Shown piece by piece: positions 41,485 to 50,692 of a stretch of 64,000 bases of DNA. The position numbers and the translations under genes are program-made. The number at the start of each line of letters is the position of its first letter. Positions within the stretch are counted from its first letter, which is position 1. The notes under the pieces were generated by a model. The model was not told the DNA's origin, ran no database searches, and worked only from the letters and a program-made list of their open reading frames with translations. The stretch comes from Nocardioides abyssi (GTDB lineage Bacteria; Actinomycetota; Actinomycetes; Propionibacteriales; Nocardioidaceae), in contig NZ_JAUHJR010000008.1 in NCBI RefSeq assembly GCF_030412915.1, positions 1 to 64,000 on the forward strand. Direction: 5' to 3'.

Positions 41485-42695
41485 GCCATTTGGTCTTCCT
41501 TTCTCTTATTTTTGTTGTTTTGCTTGTCCTTCGGCTTACGCTTTGGCATCTTCTTTTTCTTGATGGTCATAAGCCTTCGGTTGTATCCCAACGTCATCGT
41601 GTCTCCGATGGTTAGCGGGATACTGAACTGCCTCAATGTGAACTGAGACCCGTAGGATTCAAAGTCCAACTTCACACGGTCATACTCTTCAAGGTATGGA
41701 ACCGGTAGTGAGTCAAAGGCAATCTCAACCTGCTGTTCTAGGTAGTCAGCCAAGATGTTGTGTGCCTTAACGTCTGCTGCGTTCTTGGAAGTGATGGAAT
41801 CGTTCTCCACAACCTCTGTCAGATACAGCGGCACAATCTCACCATTGACCTTTCGGCCTAGTCTCCAAGGACTTAGAGGATGAGTCCTCTGCGCTACCGC
41901 TCGTCCGACGACAGCCTTTTCCTTGGTCTTCTTACCCTTAACGATGACTGCGTTCTTTGCCTCTTGTGCATTGAACGAGATATTCGGAGTGCTCATCAAG
42001 GTACCGGCGTCTCCCCCACGGAAGGTGAATACGTTGTTTCCGCGTGCAGGCTTTAGACGTAGACGACCGTCACCGCCGTAATACAGCACCCTGTCCATTG
42101 ACCTAGCAAGGTGCTGTGCGCCCTGCCACGGGGTCTGCTTCAACGCAACCATTGAGAAGTCATCACCCAAACGGGCATTAGGCAACTCTGGTAGGTCAAA
42201 CTTCGTTTCTCCTGCGTGCTCACGCATTAGACGCTTGATGACGTCTACCTTGTTTGCACCCTTCTTCGCCTTGAAGTTGGTCCACAAGACACCACGTGCA
42301 AGGTGTTCCTTGCCGAAGCAAGTAATCTCGATGGTGTCGCTGTTGCGGCTCAGAGACACGATTGGACCGGCAAAGATTGGCATGAACAGCCACCTGTTAC
42401 CGCTGTTTGCCTTAACTCCGTACTCAACCTCAATCATTCGGTTCATGTACATCGCTGCTTCGGATGGGTCTTCCGAATCGAACGAAACTGTCCCGGTTGG
42501 GTCGAATAGTGTTACCTGCAAAGTCCTGCTGACTTCGCCTGCGGTGTCCACGTCAACCTGACCACCCAACAGCATGTGCGACACGTCGCGCTGCGGGTTT
42601 CCTACAAGGTCAGTGACACGGACAACCACCTTGACTGAGTGGGAGGTCATTAGAGCGGTGTCTAGTGCCTCCCTCTCAGCCTTGGTGTACATCAA
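41475..42695 (-). CDS. Minor tail protein (tail hub type)
   Basis: A 406-residue protein with a phage hub layout: an N-terminal beta region (HSVKVVVRVTDLVGNPQRDV, GGQVDVDTAGEVSRTLQVTL), ITCFGKEHLARGV, a helical insert, then YYGGDGRLRLKP, and a final beta domain (IPLTIGDTMTLGYN). The C-terminus is a strongly basic tail (KKKKMPKRKPKDKQNNKNKR). It lies between two minor tail genes and overlaps each by a few bases. Confidence 0.7.
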   Translation of the reverse strand: MMYTKAEREALDTALMTSHSVKVVVRVTDLVGNPQRDVSHMLLGGQVDVDTAGEVSRTLQVTLFDPTGTVSFDSEDPSEAAMYMNRMIEVEYGVKANSGNRWLFMPIFAGPIVSLSRNSDTIEITCFGKEHLARGVLWTNFKAKKGANKVDVIKRLMREHAGETKFDLPELPNARLGDDFSMVALKQTPWQGAQHLARSMDRVLYYGGDGRLRLKPARGNNVFTFRGGDAGTLMSTPNISFNAQEAKNAVIVKGKKTKEKAVVGRAVAQRTHPLSPWRLGRKVNGEIVPLYLTEVVENDSITSKNAADVKAHNILADYLEQQVEIAFDSLPVPYLEEYDRVKLDFESYGSQFTLRQFSIPLTIGDTMTLGYNRRLMTIKKKKMPKRKPKDKQNNKNKRKEDQMAWQ

Positions 42696-44578
42696 AGGTT
42701 CGCCTCAAATGGCAGTTGACCCTGCTGCCAGAAGTTGAAGGAAACCCTCTTAACGACTTCCTTGTGTGGTGTAGGAGCCACGGTGACGTTAGCGATAACC
42801 ACAGGGATAGACATGTCACTTAGGACAAGGGCATACGTCTGGCCCGGTGTTGACTTTAGTGTGTACATATCTGCCTCCTGTTCTCTTACTGAGCGGCCTC
42901 CTGTGTTAACTAGAAGACCGGAAATGCTTCCTTCATACCCTCGCAATGCCTGCGTCAGCAGACGTGCGCGAGAAGAGCCAATCGGGGTGAAGGTCTGGGA
43001 CTCTTCGCCCATTTCCCAACTGCCCTCATCAACGTCCATAATCTGAATCTTGATGTTGCGGCGTGGGTCGATTAGCCAAATGCCAACGAACTTGTCGGCA
43101 CTCTTGGTGATAGACACCGGCGTGCTGTTCTCGGCTGCTGAACCGTTGACAGAAGCACCGACCTTGTAGTCATAAGATGCGCCTGCCTTGGCTGAGTAGT
43201 CGTGGTACTCATATGCACCCGGACTACCGCCCTGAACGTCTCCCGGTGCTACAGAATCAATCTTGACGTTTCCACGCCAGATATCGAACCTGTCAGGAGC
43301 CTCAGAACGAGTCCAGTTAAGGCGGATACCCGGCTCACCTTGGTTGGCTAGGTCAGTAGCCGTTAGCCCTGAGATTGGGGTGACCGTTGCTGGCTCCCCA
43401 CCGTTGGCACCACCCGTGGTAGCAGCCTTGTAGGTGACTACGCGGGTAACTTCATACAGAACGTCTTGACCAACCACAGCGGTACGGTCAACGTCGTCCC
43501 AGACACGCACAACGATTTCGTATGGCGTGGTCTTGTTCGCAATAACGTCGTCACCAGAGTCAGTCTTAGCCTTAATCTGGTGAGAGTTTGCACCGGACGT
43601 GAAGCGACCAGAGTTGTACAACTCCTTACCGCTCGTCGCATGACGCACAAGCACCTGCCACGCGGCCTGTGTCTTGCCTGTAAGCGACCAAACGATTGTC
43701 GGGGTGGTATCGGTGATAATGCTGCCCGTAGGGCTTACAAGGACCAATGTGCCCTTAGCGTCATACCTGAACGATGTGACGTCAGACCACGCTGACTGAT
43801 TGTTTGCGTCGTCCTTAACCCTGACACGCCAGTAGACAGGCTCAGAGGTAGATACCGTGAACTTGCCTGCTAGGTCGTAGACAGGGTTGTTGGAAGTTAC
43901 CCACCCTGAGTCATGGACGATGCCCGTCATGGCTGCGTTAGTGGAAATCTGTACTTGGAATCCGCCCATCGTGGTTGTGCCACGATTGTCGAAGAAACGG
44001 AAGGCCAGTGTTGGTGAGGCAGTAGCCACGAATCCGCCACCACTCGGGTATAGGTCTCGTGGCTTCTCTGGTGCCTCATTCCACTCAATCGTCAGAAGGG
44101 GCTTCCAACCATTAGCGGTTGAAGAGTTGAACTCACGGATGGTGTTTTCGTTTGACTCAATGCGCCAGCCGTAGAAGTCACCACCGTTGACGGCAATCTG
44201 AACCGCAGAGGTAACGTCGAAGTCCCACGGGTCGTATTGACCGTTACCGCCCTTGGTCAAATCCGAACCACCAGCAGCAATCGCCGGTTGGTCCTTCCAC
44301 GTCAACTTAGAAGCAACCCAAGGTTCGGTGACTCGCTTTAGGCTGATGGTCCTTGACCCTGTGGTGGCTCCGTTCATTACCAGTCTCAACGTCGCTCTTG
44401 TAATCTGGACATTCTTCGGCAACTGGTTGATTGGGAAGTAGATGAAGGAGCGATAGCCCCTGTTTCCATCGGTATTCCTTACCGGCAGCCTTGTTGAGTT
44501 GGCGTGGTTGCTGTTCGGACTCTCCTGCTTTACAAAAGCGTCCTTACCAGCCCTTAGTTCTAACTTGTTTGCGCTCAC
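42692..44578 (-). CDS. Minor tail protein with N-terminal DNRLRE domain
   Basis: A 628-residue protein. Residues about 1-170 are a DNRLRE domain (RAGKDAFVKQESPNSNHANS, YFPINQLPKNVQITRATLRL). Residues about 170-390 contain fibronectin-like beta domains (FRFFDNRGTTTMGGFQVQIS, YWRVRVKDDANNQSAWSDVT), and another lies near EAPDRFDIWRGNVKI. The C-terminal about 120 residues look like a distal-tail (Dit-like) domain. First gene downstream of the tape measure, the usual position of the distal tail protein. Confidence 0.7.
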   Translation of the reverse strand: MSANKLELRAGKDAFVKQESPNSNHANSTRLPVRNTDGNRGYRSFIYFPINQLPKNVQITRATLRLVMNGATTGSRTISLKRVTEPWVASKLTWKDQPAIAAGGSDLTKGGNGQYDPWDFDVTSAVQIAVNGGDFYGWRIESNENTIREFNSSTANGWKPLLTIEWNEAPEKPRDLYPSGGGFVATASPTLAFRFFDNRGTTTMGGFQVQISTNAAMTGIVHDSGWVTSNNPVYDLAGKFTVSTSEPVYWRVRVKDDANNQSAWSDVTSFRYDAKGTLVLVSPTGSIITDTTPTIVWSLTGKTQAAWQVLVRHATSGKELYNSGRFTSGANSHQIKAKTDSGDDVIANKTTPYEIVVRVWDDVDRTAVVGQDVLYEVTRVVTYKAATTGGANGGEPATVTPISGLTATDLANQGEPGIRLNWTRSEAPDRFDIWRGNVKIDSVAPGDVQGGSPGAYEYHDYSAKAGASYDYKVGASVNGSAAENSTPVSITKSADKFVGIWLIDPRRNIKIQIMDVDEGSWEMGEESQTFTPIGSSRARLLTQALRGYEGSISGLLVNTGGRSVREQEADMYTLKSTPGQTYALVLSDMSIPVVIANVTVAPTPHKEVVKRVSFNFWQQGQLPFEANL

Positions 44579-47439
44579 ACATAAGCACCCCTTCTGTTGT
44601 TGTTGTATGCGCTATCCGAATCAACCTCATCCCTTGCGATATCACGGATATAGCCTTCACCGGTGTTCCAGTTAGTGATGACCATTTCTGAACGACGTGG
44701 CCTCTCGTTTCTGGTACCGGCGTTTTCTGCGTATGCCTTGAACTGCTTCTGATTGAACACAGCCTCAGGCTTGTTACTTGCGTTGTAGGCGAAGTGGCCC
44801 GGTTCTAGGATTCCTCCGTTGTCGAAGATGCCTAGGAAGGACAACGCATCCTTAATTGGGTTATCCGGCATAGGGATATCAGGGAAGTTGTTGACCTTAA
44901 TCTTGTCTGGGATTGCGTTGTCACCAGCAGTGATTGCACCCCTTAGAGCACCGACACCAGCGTTTCTGAACTGCTCTCCCCACGGACCAAACTTGCTGCC
45001 CATGCTGGTGATTGCAGACCAGATTGCCTTTGCCTTGGACGGGATAGCCTTGACTGCCTCTAGGAATCCGTCCTTCTTGGCCTCGCCAGGGTTAACCGCA
45101 CCAGCGACGTTGGAAGACCCGCTTACGGACCCTCCACGAACCTCAAAGTGAAGGTGAGGACCAGAAGAGTTACCTGTTGAACCAACAGAACCAATCCTCT
45201 GACCGGCCTTAACTGCCTGCCCGGCCCTCGCTGCGAATGCAGACAAGTGGGCATACAAGGTGCTCTGTCCACCGTGGTTAATCGCTACGTGGTTACCGTA
45301 GGAACCAGCGATAGAGCGGACGTATGCAACAACACCGTTCTTCCATGCAACAGCAGGCTTGCCAGTGTCGTCACCGATACCGTTAAGGTCACCGGCCCAC
45401 TGAGCCCATTCATAACCAGAGTGCTGCTTAGCGGAAGTCGCACCAATCATCGGCAGGACTCCACCTAGGAAGTAGCCACCTAGGTCACGTGGCCTCTGGT
45501 GTAGAGGACTGTGCAGACTGCCTCTACGGGCCTGACGGTTTAGTTCCTCTACCCCGCGCTTACCGCCAACTAGGCGTGTGAACTCAGGACGCATGATTGC
45601 TTCTCCACCAGACAGAGCCAGACGGCCACCGGTAGGAGATACGAACTGGTGAACGTCACGACCCGGCGTGTAGCCCGGTAGAACACCACCAGTAGCGAAG
45701 TGAGCACTTGGAAGGTTGACGCCAGGAATCTTGTTCATCATGGCGCGGATACCGTCGTTGTAGACGGTGTTGACCAAGAACTCAACTGGCTTGCGTGCAA
45801 CAGCCTTTAGGCCGTTCCAAATCTCGCCAATCCTGTCTACACCCTTGCGGAATGCAGGCGCAACCTTCTCACGGATGAAACCGCCCAATGCCTCAAATAC
45901 CGGCTTGATGACGTTGTTCCATGCACCCTTAATCAACTTGCCGATACCGGCCATGACCGGACGGACTACGTTGTTCCACAGGAACCTAAGGACAGGGAAC
46001 AGAACCTTCGTAAAGTAAGCCTTCCAAGCGTTGAAGACAGGCTTGACTACCCTGTTCCAAGTGCCCTTGATTGCGGCACCGATTGCCTTGAAGGTTGGCT
46101 TAACAACGTTGTTCCACAACCTCTTGATGGTTGGGCCTAGGTTGGTGATTGCGTTCCAGAACGCCTTTAGGGCTGGCTTGATATAGCCGTCCCATGCGGT
46201 CTTAACCGCTGCCTTAATACCGGCCCATGCCTTCTGCACGATTGCACGGAAGGTGTCGGACTTCTTGTAGGCGATGATGAGACCAGCGACAAGCAGACCA
46301 ATGGCCGTGACGACTAGCCCCAGAGGGTTAGCCTTCATGGTTCCATTCAGAATCTTCTGAATCGTGTTCCATGCAGTCGTTACAGCCGTCGTCACCTTGA
46401 CGTAGGCGTTGTAGGCCACCAGAGCCGCACCAGCAGCAGCCAAGCCACCCGCCAGTGCTCCCAGAATGTCCTTGTTATCGACCAGCAAGCCCCACAGGCT
46501 TTGCAGGGTAGGTACTACGTCGTCCTTGACGAAGTTGCCGAAGTCCTTTAGTGGCGGGACCACGTTGGTCTTCATCCAGCCACCAAGTCTGGTGAACGCT
46601 GGGATTACCTTGTCAACGATGAATCCAGACAGACGGTTGAACACCGGCTGTAGACCAGTTAGGACAGGAATCAGAGCGGTAACAATGGAAGCCTGTAGGT
46701 TTCCGATTGCACCTTCCCAAGTGTCGGTGCTGGTGGCAGCCTTCTTTGCTGCCTTACTGTTTCCAGTCTCGGCAACGGCGGCGTTGAACTCGTCAGCGGA
46801 AATCTCACCGTTAGCCATAGCCTCTCGGAAGTCACCGACGAATGCGCCATTCTCCTTTAGAGTCTTCTGCAAGATTCCAGAAGCACCAGGGATAGCGTCT
46901 GCCAACTGGTTCCAGTTCTCAGTTGTCAACTTGCCCGCACCAGCGGTCTGGGTCATAACCATTCCGACAGACTTGAATGTCTCGGAGTTACCACCAGCAA
47001 CGGCGTTCAAGTTACCGGCTGCTTCGGCTAGGGAGTCGTAACCCTTAACACCGTTAGCAGCCAACTGAGCCGTAACGTTCTGAATATCGTTCAGTTCGTA
47101 GACGGTCTTGTTAGCGTAATCCTGCGTACGCTTGTTTGCTGCATCAATCTCCTTCTGGCTGAAACCAGCGAAGGTCATTGTTGAATTGAACTTCTTGATG
47201 GAGTCAGAAGCCCTAGCAGCGTCATCAACGAATGTGGCGATACCTGCACCTAGGGCTAGGAATCCACCACCGGCAACCTTTAGGGTCTTACCGATACCGT
47301 TAGACAGGTTGGAACCCATCTTCTTACCGGTCGTTTCGGACTGCTTCTCAACAGCCTTCATTTCTGACTTAATGTGTGCCGTCAACTTAGAAGTCTCAGG
47401 CAGGATGGAAATATAGGCAGCACCCAACTCAATAGCCAT
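44575..47439 (-). CDS. Tape measure protein with M23 peptidase domain
   Basis: A 954-residue tape measure protein that sets tail length and has an entry enzyme. N-terminal MAIELGAAYISILPETSKLT and long helices are typical. Hydrophobic segments (ALAGGLAAAGAALVAYNAYV; LVVTAIGLLVAGLIIAY) lie near residues 335-400. An M23 endopeptidase domain at about residues 665-780 keeps the zinc motifs in KQHSGYEWAQWAGDLNG (H and D) and SGPHLHFEVRGG (HxH). It would cut peptidoglycan cross-links on DNA entry. Stops four bases into the next tail gene. Confidence 0.92.
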   Translation of the reverse strand: MAIELGAAYISILPETSKLTAHIKSEMKAVEKQSETTGKKMGSNLSNGIGKTLKVAGGGFLALGAGIATFVDDAARASDSIKKFNSTMTFAGFSQKEIDAANKRTQDYANKTVYELNDIQNVTAQLAANGVKGYDSLAEAAGNLNAVAGGNSETFKSVGMVMTQTAGAGKLTTENWNQLADAIPGASGILQKTLKENGAFVGDFREAMANGEISADEFNAAVAETGNSKAAKKAATSTDTWEGAIGNLQASIVTALIPVLTGLQPVFNRLSGFIVDKVIPAFTRLGGWMKTNVVPPLKDFGNFVKDDVVPTLQSLWGLLVDNKDILGALAGGLAAAGAALVAYNAYVKVTTAVTTAWNTIQKILNGTMKANPLGLVVTAIGLLVAGLIIAYKKSDTFRAIVQKAWAGIKAAVKTAWDGYIKPALKAFWNAITNLGPTIKRLWNNVVKPTFKAIGAAIKGTWNRVVKPVFNAWKAYFTKVLFPVLRFLWNNVVRPVMAGIGKLIKGAWNNVIKPVFEALGGFIREKVAPAFRKGVDRIGEIWNGLKAVARKPVEFLVNTVYNDGIRAMMNKIPGVNLPSAHFATGGVLPGYTPGRDVHQFVSPTGGRLALSGGEAIMRPEFTRLVGGKRGVEELNRQARRGSLHSPLHQRPRDLGGYFLGGVLPMIGATSAKQHSGYEWAQWAGDLNGIGDDTGKPAVAWKNGVVAYVRSIAGSYGNHVAINHGGQSTLYAHLSAFAARAGQAVKAGQRIGSVGSTGNSSGPHLHFEVRGGSVSGSSNVAGAVNPGEAKKDGFLEAVKAIPSKAKAIWSAITSMGSKFGPWGEQFRNAGVGALRGAITAGDNAIPDKIKVNNFPDIPMPDNPIKDALSFLGIFDNGGILEPGHFAYNASNKPEAVFNQKQFKAYAENAGTRNERPRRSEMVITNWNTGEGYIRDIARDEVDSDSAYNNNRRGAYV

Positions 47440-47486
47440 TGGGGAACCACCTCCTTTGTTGTTTTATTTGCGTACCGCGCCCGGTG

Positions 47487-47864
47487 TTACCAGCCCAAGA
47501 ACTCCTTCATTTCGTCCGTTGGGATAGCATCAGAGCCGAAAGTCTCGCTCTCGTCCTTAACTCCCGGCCTTGGAATAGGCTTCGGGTAGTCCTTTTTCTT
47601 GCCGCCGCTGTTCTGCCACGCAAGGACGTTCAGCAGGTCTGCGCTAAAGGCAGCAAGTTGTTCCTGTAGACCCCATTCAGCGGCCTCAGAACCGTGTAGA
47701 GAGCGCCATAACGCAGAAGAGCGGGGTGCCTGATTGCAAATTGCTCTCAGGTCACCCCACGTCAAATCTTCTGTTCCTAGGTCGCGCAGCCTGAGTCCTA
47801 GACAAATGAGGTCATATTCAATGGCCTCACCATGCTCGTCAATTAGAGCAAGGAGGCTTAGGAT
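47487..47864 (-). CDS. Frameshift extension of the tail assembly chaperone
   Basis: This reading frame is entered by -1 slippage at GGGGGAA (47864-47870) in the end of the upstream chaperone gene. It reads ILSLLALIDEHGEAIEYDLI with CLGLRLRDLGTEDLTWGDLR following, the familiar second half of actinophage tail assembly chaperones, and ends FGSDAIPTDEMKEFLGW at 47487. The full fusion would be about 227 residues (48169-47864 then 47864-47487). A free-standing start at TTG 47765 is unlikely because conserved sequence continues upstream of it. Confidence 0.85.
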   Translation of the reverse strand: MLSLLALIDEHGEAIEYDLICLGLRLRDLGTEDLTWGDLRAICNQAPRSSALWRSLHGSEAAEWGLQEQLAAFSADLLNVLAWQNSGGKKKDYPKPIPRPGVKDESETFGSDAIPTDEMKEFLGW

Positions 47865-48169
47865 TCCCCCGGCGTAGCACCTGTGTACTCTCGGAAAGCC
47901 TTCGTGAACCCTTCCGTGAACTCATACGCCTCATCGTCGTCCATCTCGTCAAAGGTGGCTTCTAGAGTCTCCGCGTCGAAAACCGTTTCAAGCATCAAGA
48001 AGAACACGTCATCTGGTGCCTTGTGGCGATTCTTTCGCTGGAATCCCGGCTTGTTAATGTCAGCGAACGATGCGCCTTCTGCCATTTCATATGTCTTACC
48101 CTTGTACTCAAACGAGTAACGGGCTAGTTCTTCCTTGGACTTCTTACGGTCTGCTGGCTTTGTAGTCAT
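47858..48169 (-). CDS. Tail assembly chaperone
   Basis: A 103-residue tail assembly chaperone (starts MTTKPADRKKSKEELARYSF, ends EYTGATPGES). Chaperones of this kind bind the tape measure during tail assembly, and a small fraction is extended by a programmed -1 frameshift. The slippery run is six bases upstream of the stop. ATG 48169 follows CAGGAG. Located between the tail tube and tape measure genes, the standard place. Confidence 0.88.
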   Translation of the reverse strand: MTTKPADRKKSKEELARYSFEYKGKTYEMAEGASFADINKPGFQRKNRHKAPDDVFFLMLETVFDAETLEATFDEMDDDEAYEFTEGFTKAFREYTGATPGES

Positions 48170-48236
48170 AGTGTTTATTTCTCCTGTTAGTTTTATTGGC
48201 TCTTACTCCCCTACCGCGCCACTGGCAGGTAGAACT

Positions 48237-48277
48237 AAGTGGCCCCTACTAAGGACGAATCCTGTTCAGGGCCACTT
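48237..48277. terminator. Terminator after the major tail protein
   Basis: AAGTGGCCC (48237-48245) pairs with GGGCCACTT (48269-48277). It lies just downstream (leftward) of the tail tube stop, before the chaperone gene, and could reduce chaperone expression relative to the tube protein. Confidence 0.7.
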
Positions 48278-48292
48278 GTCATTTGTGCTCTA

Positions 48293-48844
48293 TCAAGCGG
48301 CTGGGCGGCTGATGTACTGGTAAGCGTTGTTACCGTTCTCATCAACGAATGCCTCAACGGTGACGGAGAAGCCAGAGACTTCACCATCGGTGTAGGTAAC
48401 GTCATCAACAGACGTGACCTGACCCTTTGGAACGTATAGGCGAACTCGGTTGTCCCCATCCTTCATATCGAAGACAAAGGAACGCTGCGGTAGTTCATCG
48501 CCGTTAATTGCGATGGATACAGCGCCACCGGCTGCAACCGTTACGTTTCCTGCACCGAAAACAGTCTCTAGAACGTCAGCGTTTAGAGTCTCAATCAGTG
48601 TGAAGGAGAAGGTGGAAGCAAAGTCAGTCTGTAGAATCTTTACAGTGTCTCCACCCCATGCCTTAACCTTGTCAGTTGAACGGTCAGTGGTCTGAGTTAG
48701 TCCGTCTTCACCTACATACCCAAGCGGAGTGAATCCGGTTAGGGCAGTTGTTGCATCTGTAGGTGCGGCAGCAGTCAAGTCACCGACCAGAATGCCGCCG
48801 CTTGCCATAGGCTTTGGAGCGACGACGTTATTTGAGTTAGTCAT
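48293..48844 (-). CDS. Major tail (tube) protein
   Basis: A 183-residue tail tube protein. GYVGEDGLTQTTDRSTDKVK with AWGGDTVKILQTDFASTFSF is the conserved core, and SFTLIETLNADVLETVFG follows. TDGEVSGFSVTVEAFVDENG is the C-terminal strand pair. Preceded by the tail terminator/connector genes and followed by the chaperone, as in other siphoviruses. Confidence 0.9.
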   Translation of the reverse strand: MTNSNNVVAPKPMASGGILVGDLTAAAPTDATTALTGFTPLGYVGEDGLTQTTDRSTDKVKAWGGDTVKILQTDFASTFSFTLIETLNADVLETVFGAGNVTVAAGGAVSIAINGDELPQRSFVFDMKDGDNRVRLYVPKGQVTSVDDVTYTDGEVSGFSVTVEAFVDENGNNAYQYISRPAA

Positions 48845-48917
48845 TTAGTAATGACCTCCATTCCATAATTTGTGTTCCTCTCCGTCGCCGGACAGGTCGT
48901 TCTTTTGGGCATGAAAA

Positions 48918-48939
48918 AAGGGCCTCCGCAGAGACCCTT
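48918..48939 (-). terminator. Leftward terminator before the major tail gene
   Basis: AAGGG (48918-48922) pairs with CCCTT (48935-48939), with an inner CTC/GAG pair. On the leftward strand the stem is followed by TTTTTTCATGCCC. It separates the connector genes from the tail tube gene. Confidence 0.65.
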
Positions 48940-48953
48940 GGTTTCAGTGCTAT

Positions 48954-49163
48954 TTACTCGGAATCAGCCTTTGCCTTACGCGGCTTTGGCTTTTCCTCGC
49001 GTGCTTCTTCAATTGCTTCCTCGGTTGATTCGCCAACCTCGGTTTCGATGAATTCGCGTCTTGGCTTGGCCTTCAACCAGCCTGCGGCGACGTGTGCGTC
49101 AACAAACTCGTCATCGCGCTCAATGGACAAATCCTTAAAATGTGGGTGCCACAACTTAGTCAC
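48954..49163 (-). CDS. Small acidic/basic head-tail region protein
   Basis: A 69-residue protein, MTKLWHPHFKDLSIERDDEF, VDAHVAAGWLKAKPRREFIE and a highly charged tail (EEAIEEAREEKPKPRKAKAD). No known function. It lies between the tail terminator and major tail genes and overlaps the former by eight bases. Its terminator follows. Confidence 0.65.
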   Translation of the reverse strand: MTKLWHPHFKDLSIERDDEFVDAHVAAGWLKAKPRREFIETEVGESTEEAIEEAREEKPKPRKAKADSE

Positions 49164-49557
49164 TTAGAGCCACCCCCTTTACGTCGATTGAAACAGTGAA
49201 CTGATACCTGTCCGCCTTTGTTTCGGGGTCAGGGTTATAGGCAGGGGAACCAACGTCAATCACTCGGTAAATCCAAGTGTTGTTGACGGTCTCCCCTGAC
49301 ATTGCGTGGACATATGCTCTGGTCAGTTCAGCCAGTTCTGATGCCTTTACTTGGTCTGCTTCCCATACTTGGAAAGTCACCATTGCGTTATCTGCGTTGA
49401 GCCTTACCTTGTTACCGCCCACCTTGGTCACACGAATGAATCGTGCTGGCCTCTGAGCGGGTACCTTTGTTGCTACCGCTGTGTTTGGTAGACGGGCCTT
49501 TAAGTACGAAACAACTAGTGCTTCGACACTCGGGAATACGATTACCTCAGCACTCAT
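49156..49557 (-). CDS. Tail terminator protein
   Basis: A 133-residue protein (starts MSAEVIVFPSVEALVVSYLK, contains FQVWEADQVKASELAELTRA). Fold pattern and position after the connector genes fit the tail terminator that caps the tube and joins it to the head. Confidence 0.72.
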   Translation of the reverse strand: MSAEVIVFPSVEALVVSYLKARLPNTAVATKVPAQRPARFIRVTKVGGNKVRLNADNAMVTFQVWEADQVKASELAELTRAYVHAMSGETVNNTWIYRVIDVGSPAYNPDPETKADRYQFTVSIDVKGVALSD

Positions 49558-49811
49558 AGACCCACCCTCTGTCTGGCTAGTGCCCTGAGAAGTGAGTCGT
49601 TGGTGTTGTTGTCGATGATTGCTTCTACCTCTGCCGTGATGACAGAGCCACGGGAACGGGTGCGTCCAGCCCTAACGGACTTTTCGTACCCCTCCCCTAG
49701 TTCAGCAACGATGTTGTCGACAATCTGGTTAAGCATCCGGTCAACCTCAGGGCTACGCCTGATTTGCTGGAAGGCAGCCAAGTTCCACTTGTAGCGTGTG
49801 CGCTTAGCCAT
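49554..49811 (-). CDS. HK97 gp10-like head-tail connector protein
   Basis: An 85-residue protein beginning MAKRTRYKWNLAAFQQIRRS with the core LNQIVDNIVAELGEGYEKSV and a TAEVEAIIDNNTNDSLLRAL end. Size and sequence fit the small minor capsid/connector proteins found between the head closure and tail terminator genes. It overlaps the tail terminator gene by four bases. Confidence 0.65.
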   Translation of the reverse strand: MAKRTRYKWNLAAFQQIRRSPEVDRMLNQIVDNIVAELGEGYEKSVRAGRTRSRGSVITAEVEAIIDNNTNDSLLRALARQRVGL

Positions 49812-49813
49812 AG

Positions 49814-50176
49814 TTAGCCCTCCACTCTCTTTAGGTTGATTTCGATACCCGGCGTGAACCCGAACGGGCCACGGTTCCAGTTAGCGATATCGCCAACCAC
49901 GTCGTATTCCTCACCGTCCACGACGATGCGGTCACGGGCACTAACGTCTACGGACTCAGGTGCCAGCACGGTCAGCCCGGTAACAACCGCTGCACGTCCG
50001 ATTTCGAACGGCTCATTGGAAGTCGCAGGAGCGATGCTGTAGACGCCTACAAAAACGGGAGCGTCCCAACCCTCCGTTGCATTGCCAAAGGCGTCTGTAG
50101 CCCCTGTTCTGTACTTCCTAACGCCTATTGAGAACAGGGTAGGAAGGTTCAAAACGTTCCTCCGACTGGAACCCAT
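49814..50176 (-). CDS. Head closure (stopper) protein
   Basis: A 120-residue protein with VYSIAPATSNEPFEIGRAAV, the strand GLTVLAPESVDVSARDRIVV, and VDGEEYDVVGDIANWNRGPF. This beta-barrel arrangement is characteristic of actinophage head-to-tail stoppers. It overlaps the upstream adaptor gene by 28 bases. Confidence 0.75.
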   Translation of the reverse strand: MGSSRRNVLNLPTLFSIGVRKYRTGATDAFGNATEGWDAPVFVGVYSIAPATSNEPFEIGRAAVVTGLTVLAPESVDVSARDRIVVDGEEYDVVGDIANWNRGPFGFTPGIEINLKRVEG

Positions 50177-50580
50177 ACGTCAGGCTGTGGTGGGACGTAG
50201 CCTCTTGGGGTCATATCTAGTCCGAACGCCTTACCTCGGTAAGACGATGGGGCTGCCAATTCGGACCTGTCAGCATCAGTCAGGTACATGGCTCCCGGCT
50301 CATCGCCTCCGTATGTGATGCTCTGAGAGAACGAACCAGCGCCCTGTTGAATTGAACGGTGTCCGGTAGGGTTTCGCAGGAAGCGAATAACCATCCTTGC
50401 TGCAACCTTCACAACGCGGGCTTCTGGCAACTCTCCTGAGTCAATACGGTCTTGAATGCCGGGGAACGCACGAAGAATCGTGTCCTCTGCGTCTTCGATG
50501 AGGGTTGTTACTTGCGACTCGTCGCTTGGCATTCCGCCACCAACCCAGCGGTCTGAAATGTCACTGTATGTAGTCCACAT
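50149..50580 (-). CDS. Head-to-tail adaptor protein
   Basis: A 143-residue mainly helical protein: DESQVTTLIEDAEDTILRAF, RVVKVAARMVIRFLRNPTGH and QSITYGGDEPGAMYLTDADR. These are the helices and loop of the gp19/gp15-type adaptor that docks under the portal. First gene after the capsid gene. Confidence 0.78.
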   Translation of the reverse strand: MWTTYSDISDRWVGGGMPSDESQVTTLIEDAEDTILRAFPGIQDRIDSGELPEARVVKVAARMVIRFLRNPTGHRSIQQGAGSFSQSITYGGDEPGAMYLTDADRSELAAPSSYRGKAFGLDMTPRGYVPPQPDVWVPVGGTF

Positions 50581-50658
50581 TGGCAGACCTCCTTATATGT
50601 ATTTGGGATTCAAGGAGCGGGCCTACTTGGCTACCGCCCGTTTTTGGGCATAAAAAAA

Positions 50659-50672
50659 GGGCCGTTCGGCCC
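50659..50672 (-). terminator. Leftward terminator after the capsid gene
   Basis: GGGCC, a four-base loop GTTC and GGCCC. On the leftward strand it is followed by TTTTTTTATGCCC, a classic intrinsic terminator, about 20 bases beyond the capsid stop. Confidence 0.8.
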
Positions 50673-50692
50673 ACTCGCTTTGAATCTTAAAA

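Noticed and set aside
47487-47765. Independent gene for the second chaperone frame
   Set aside because: Conserved sequence continues upstream of the TTG to the slippery site, so it is a frameshift extension.
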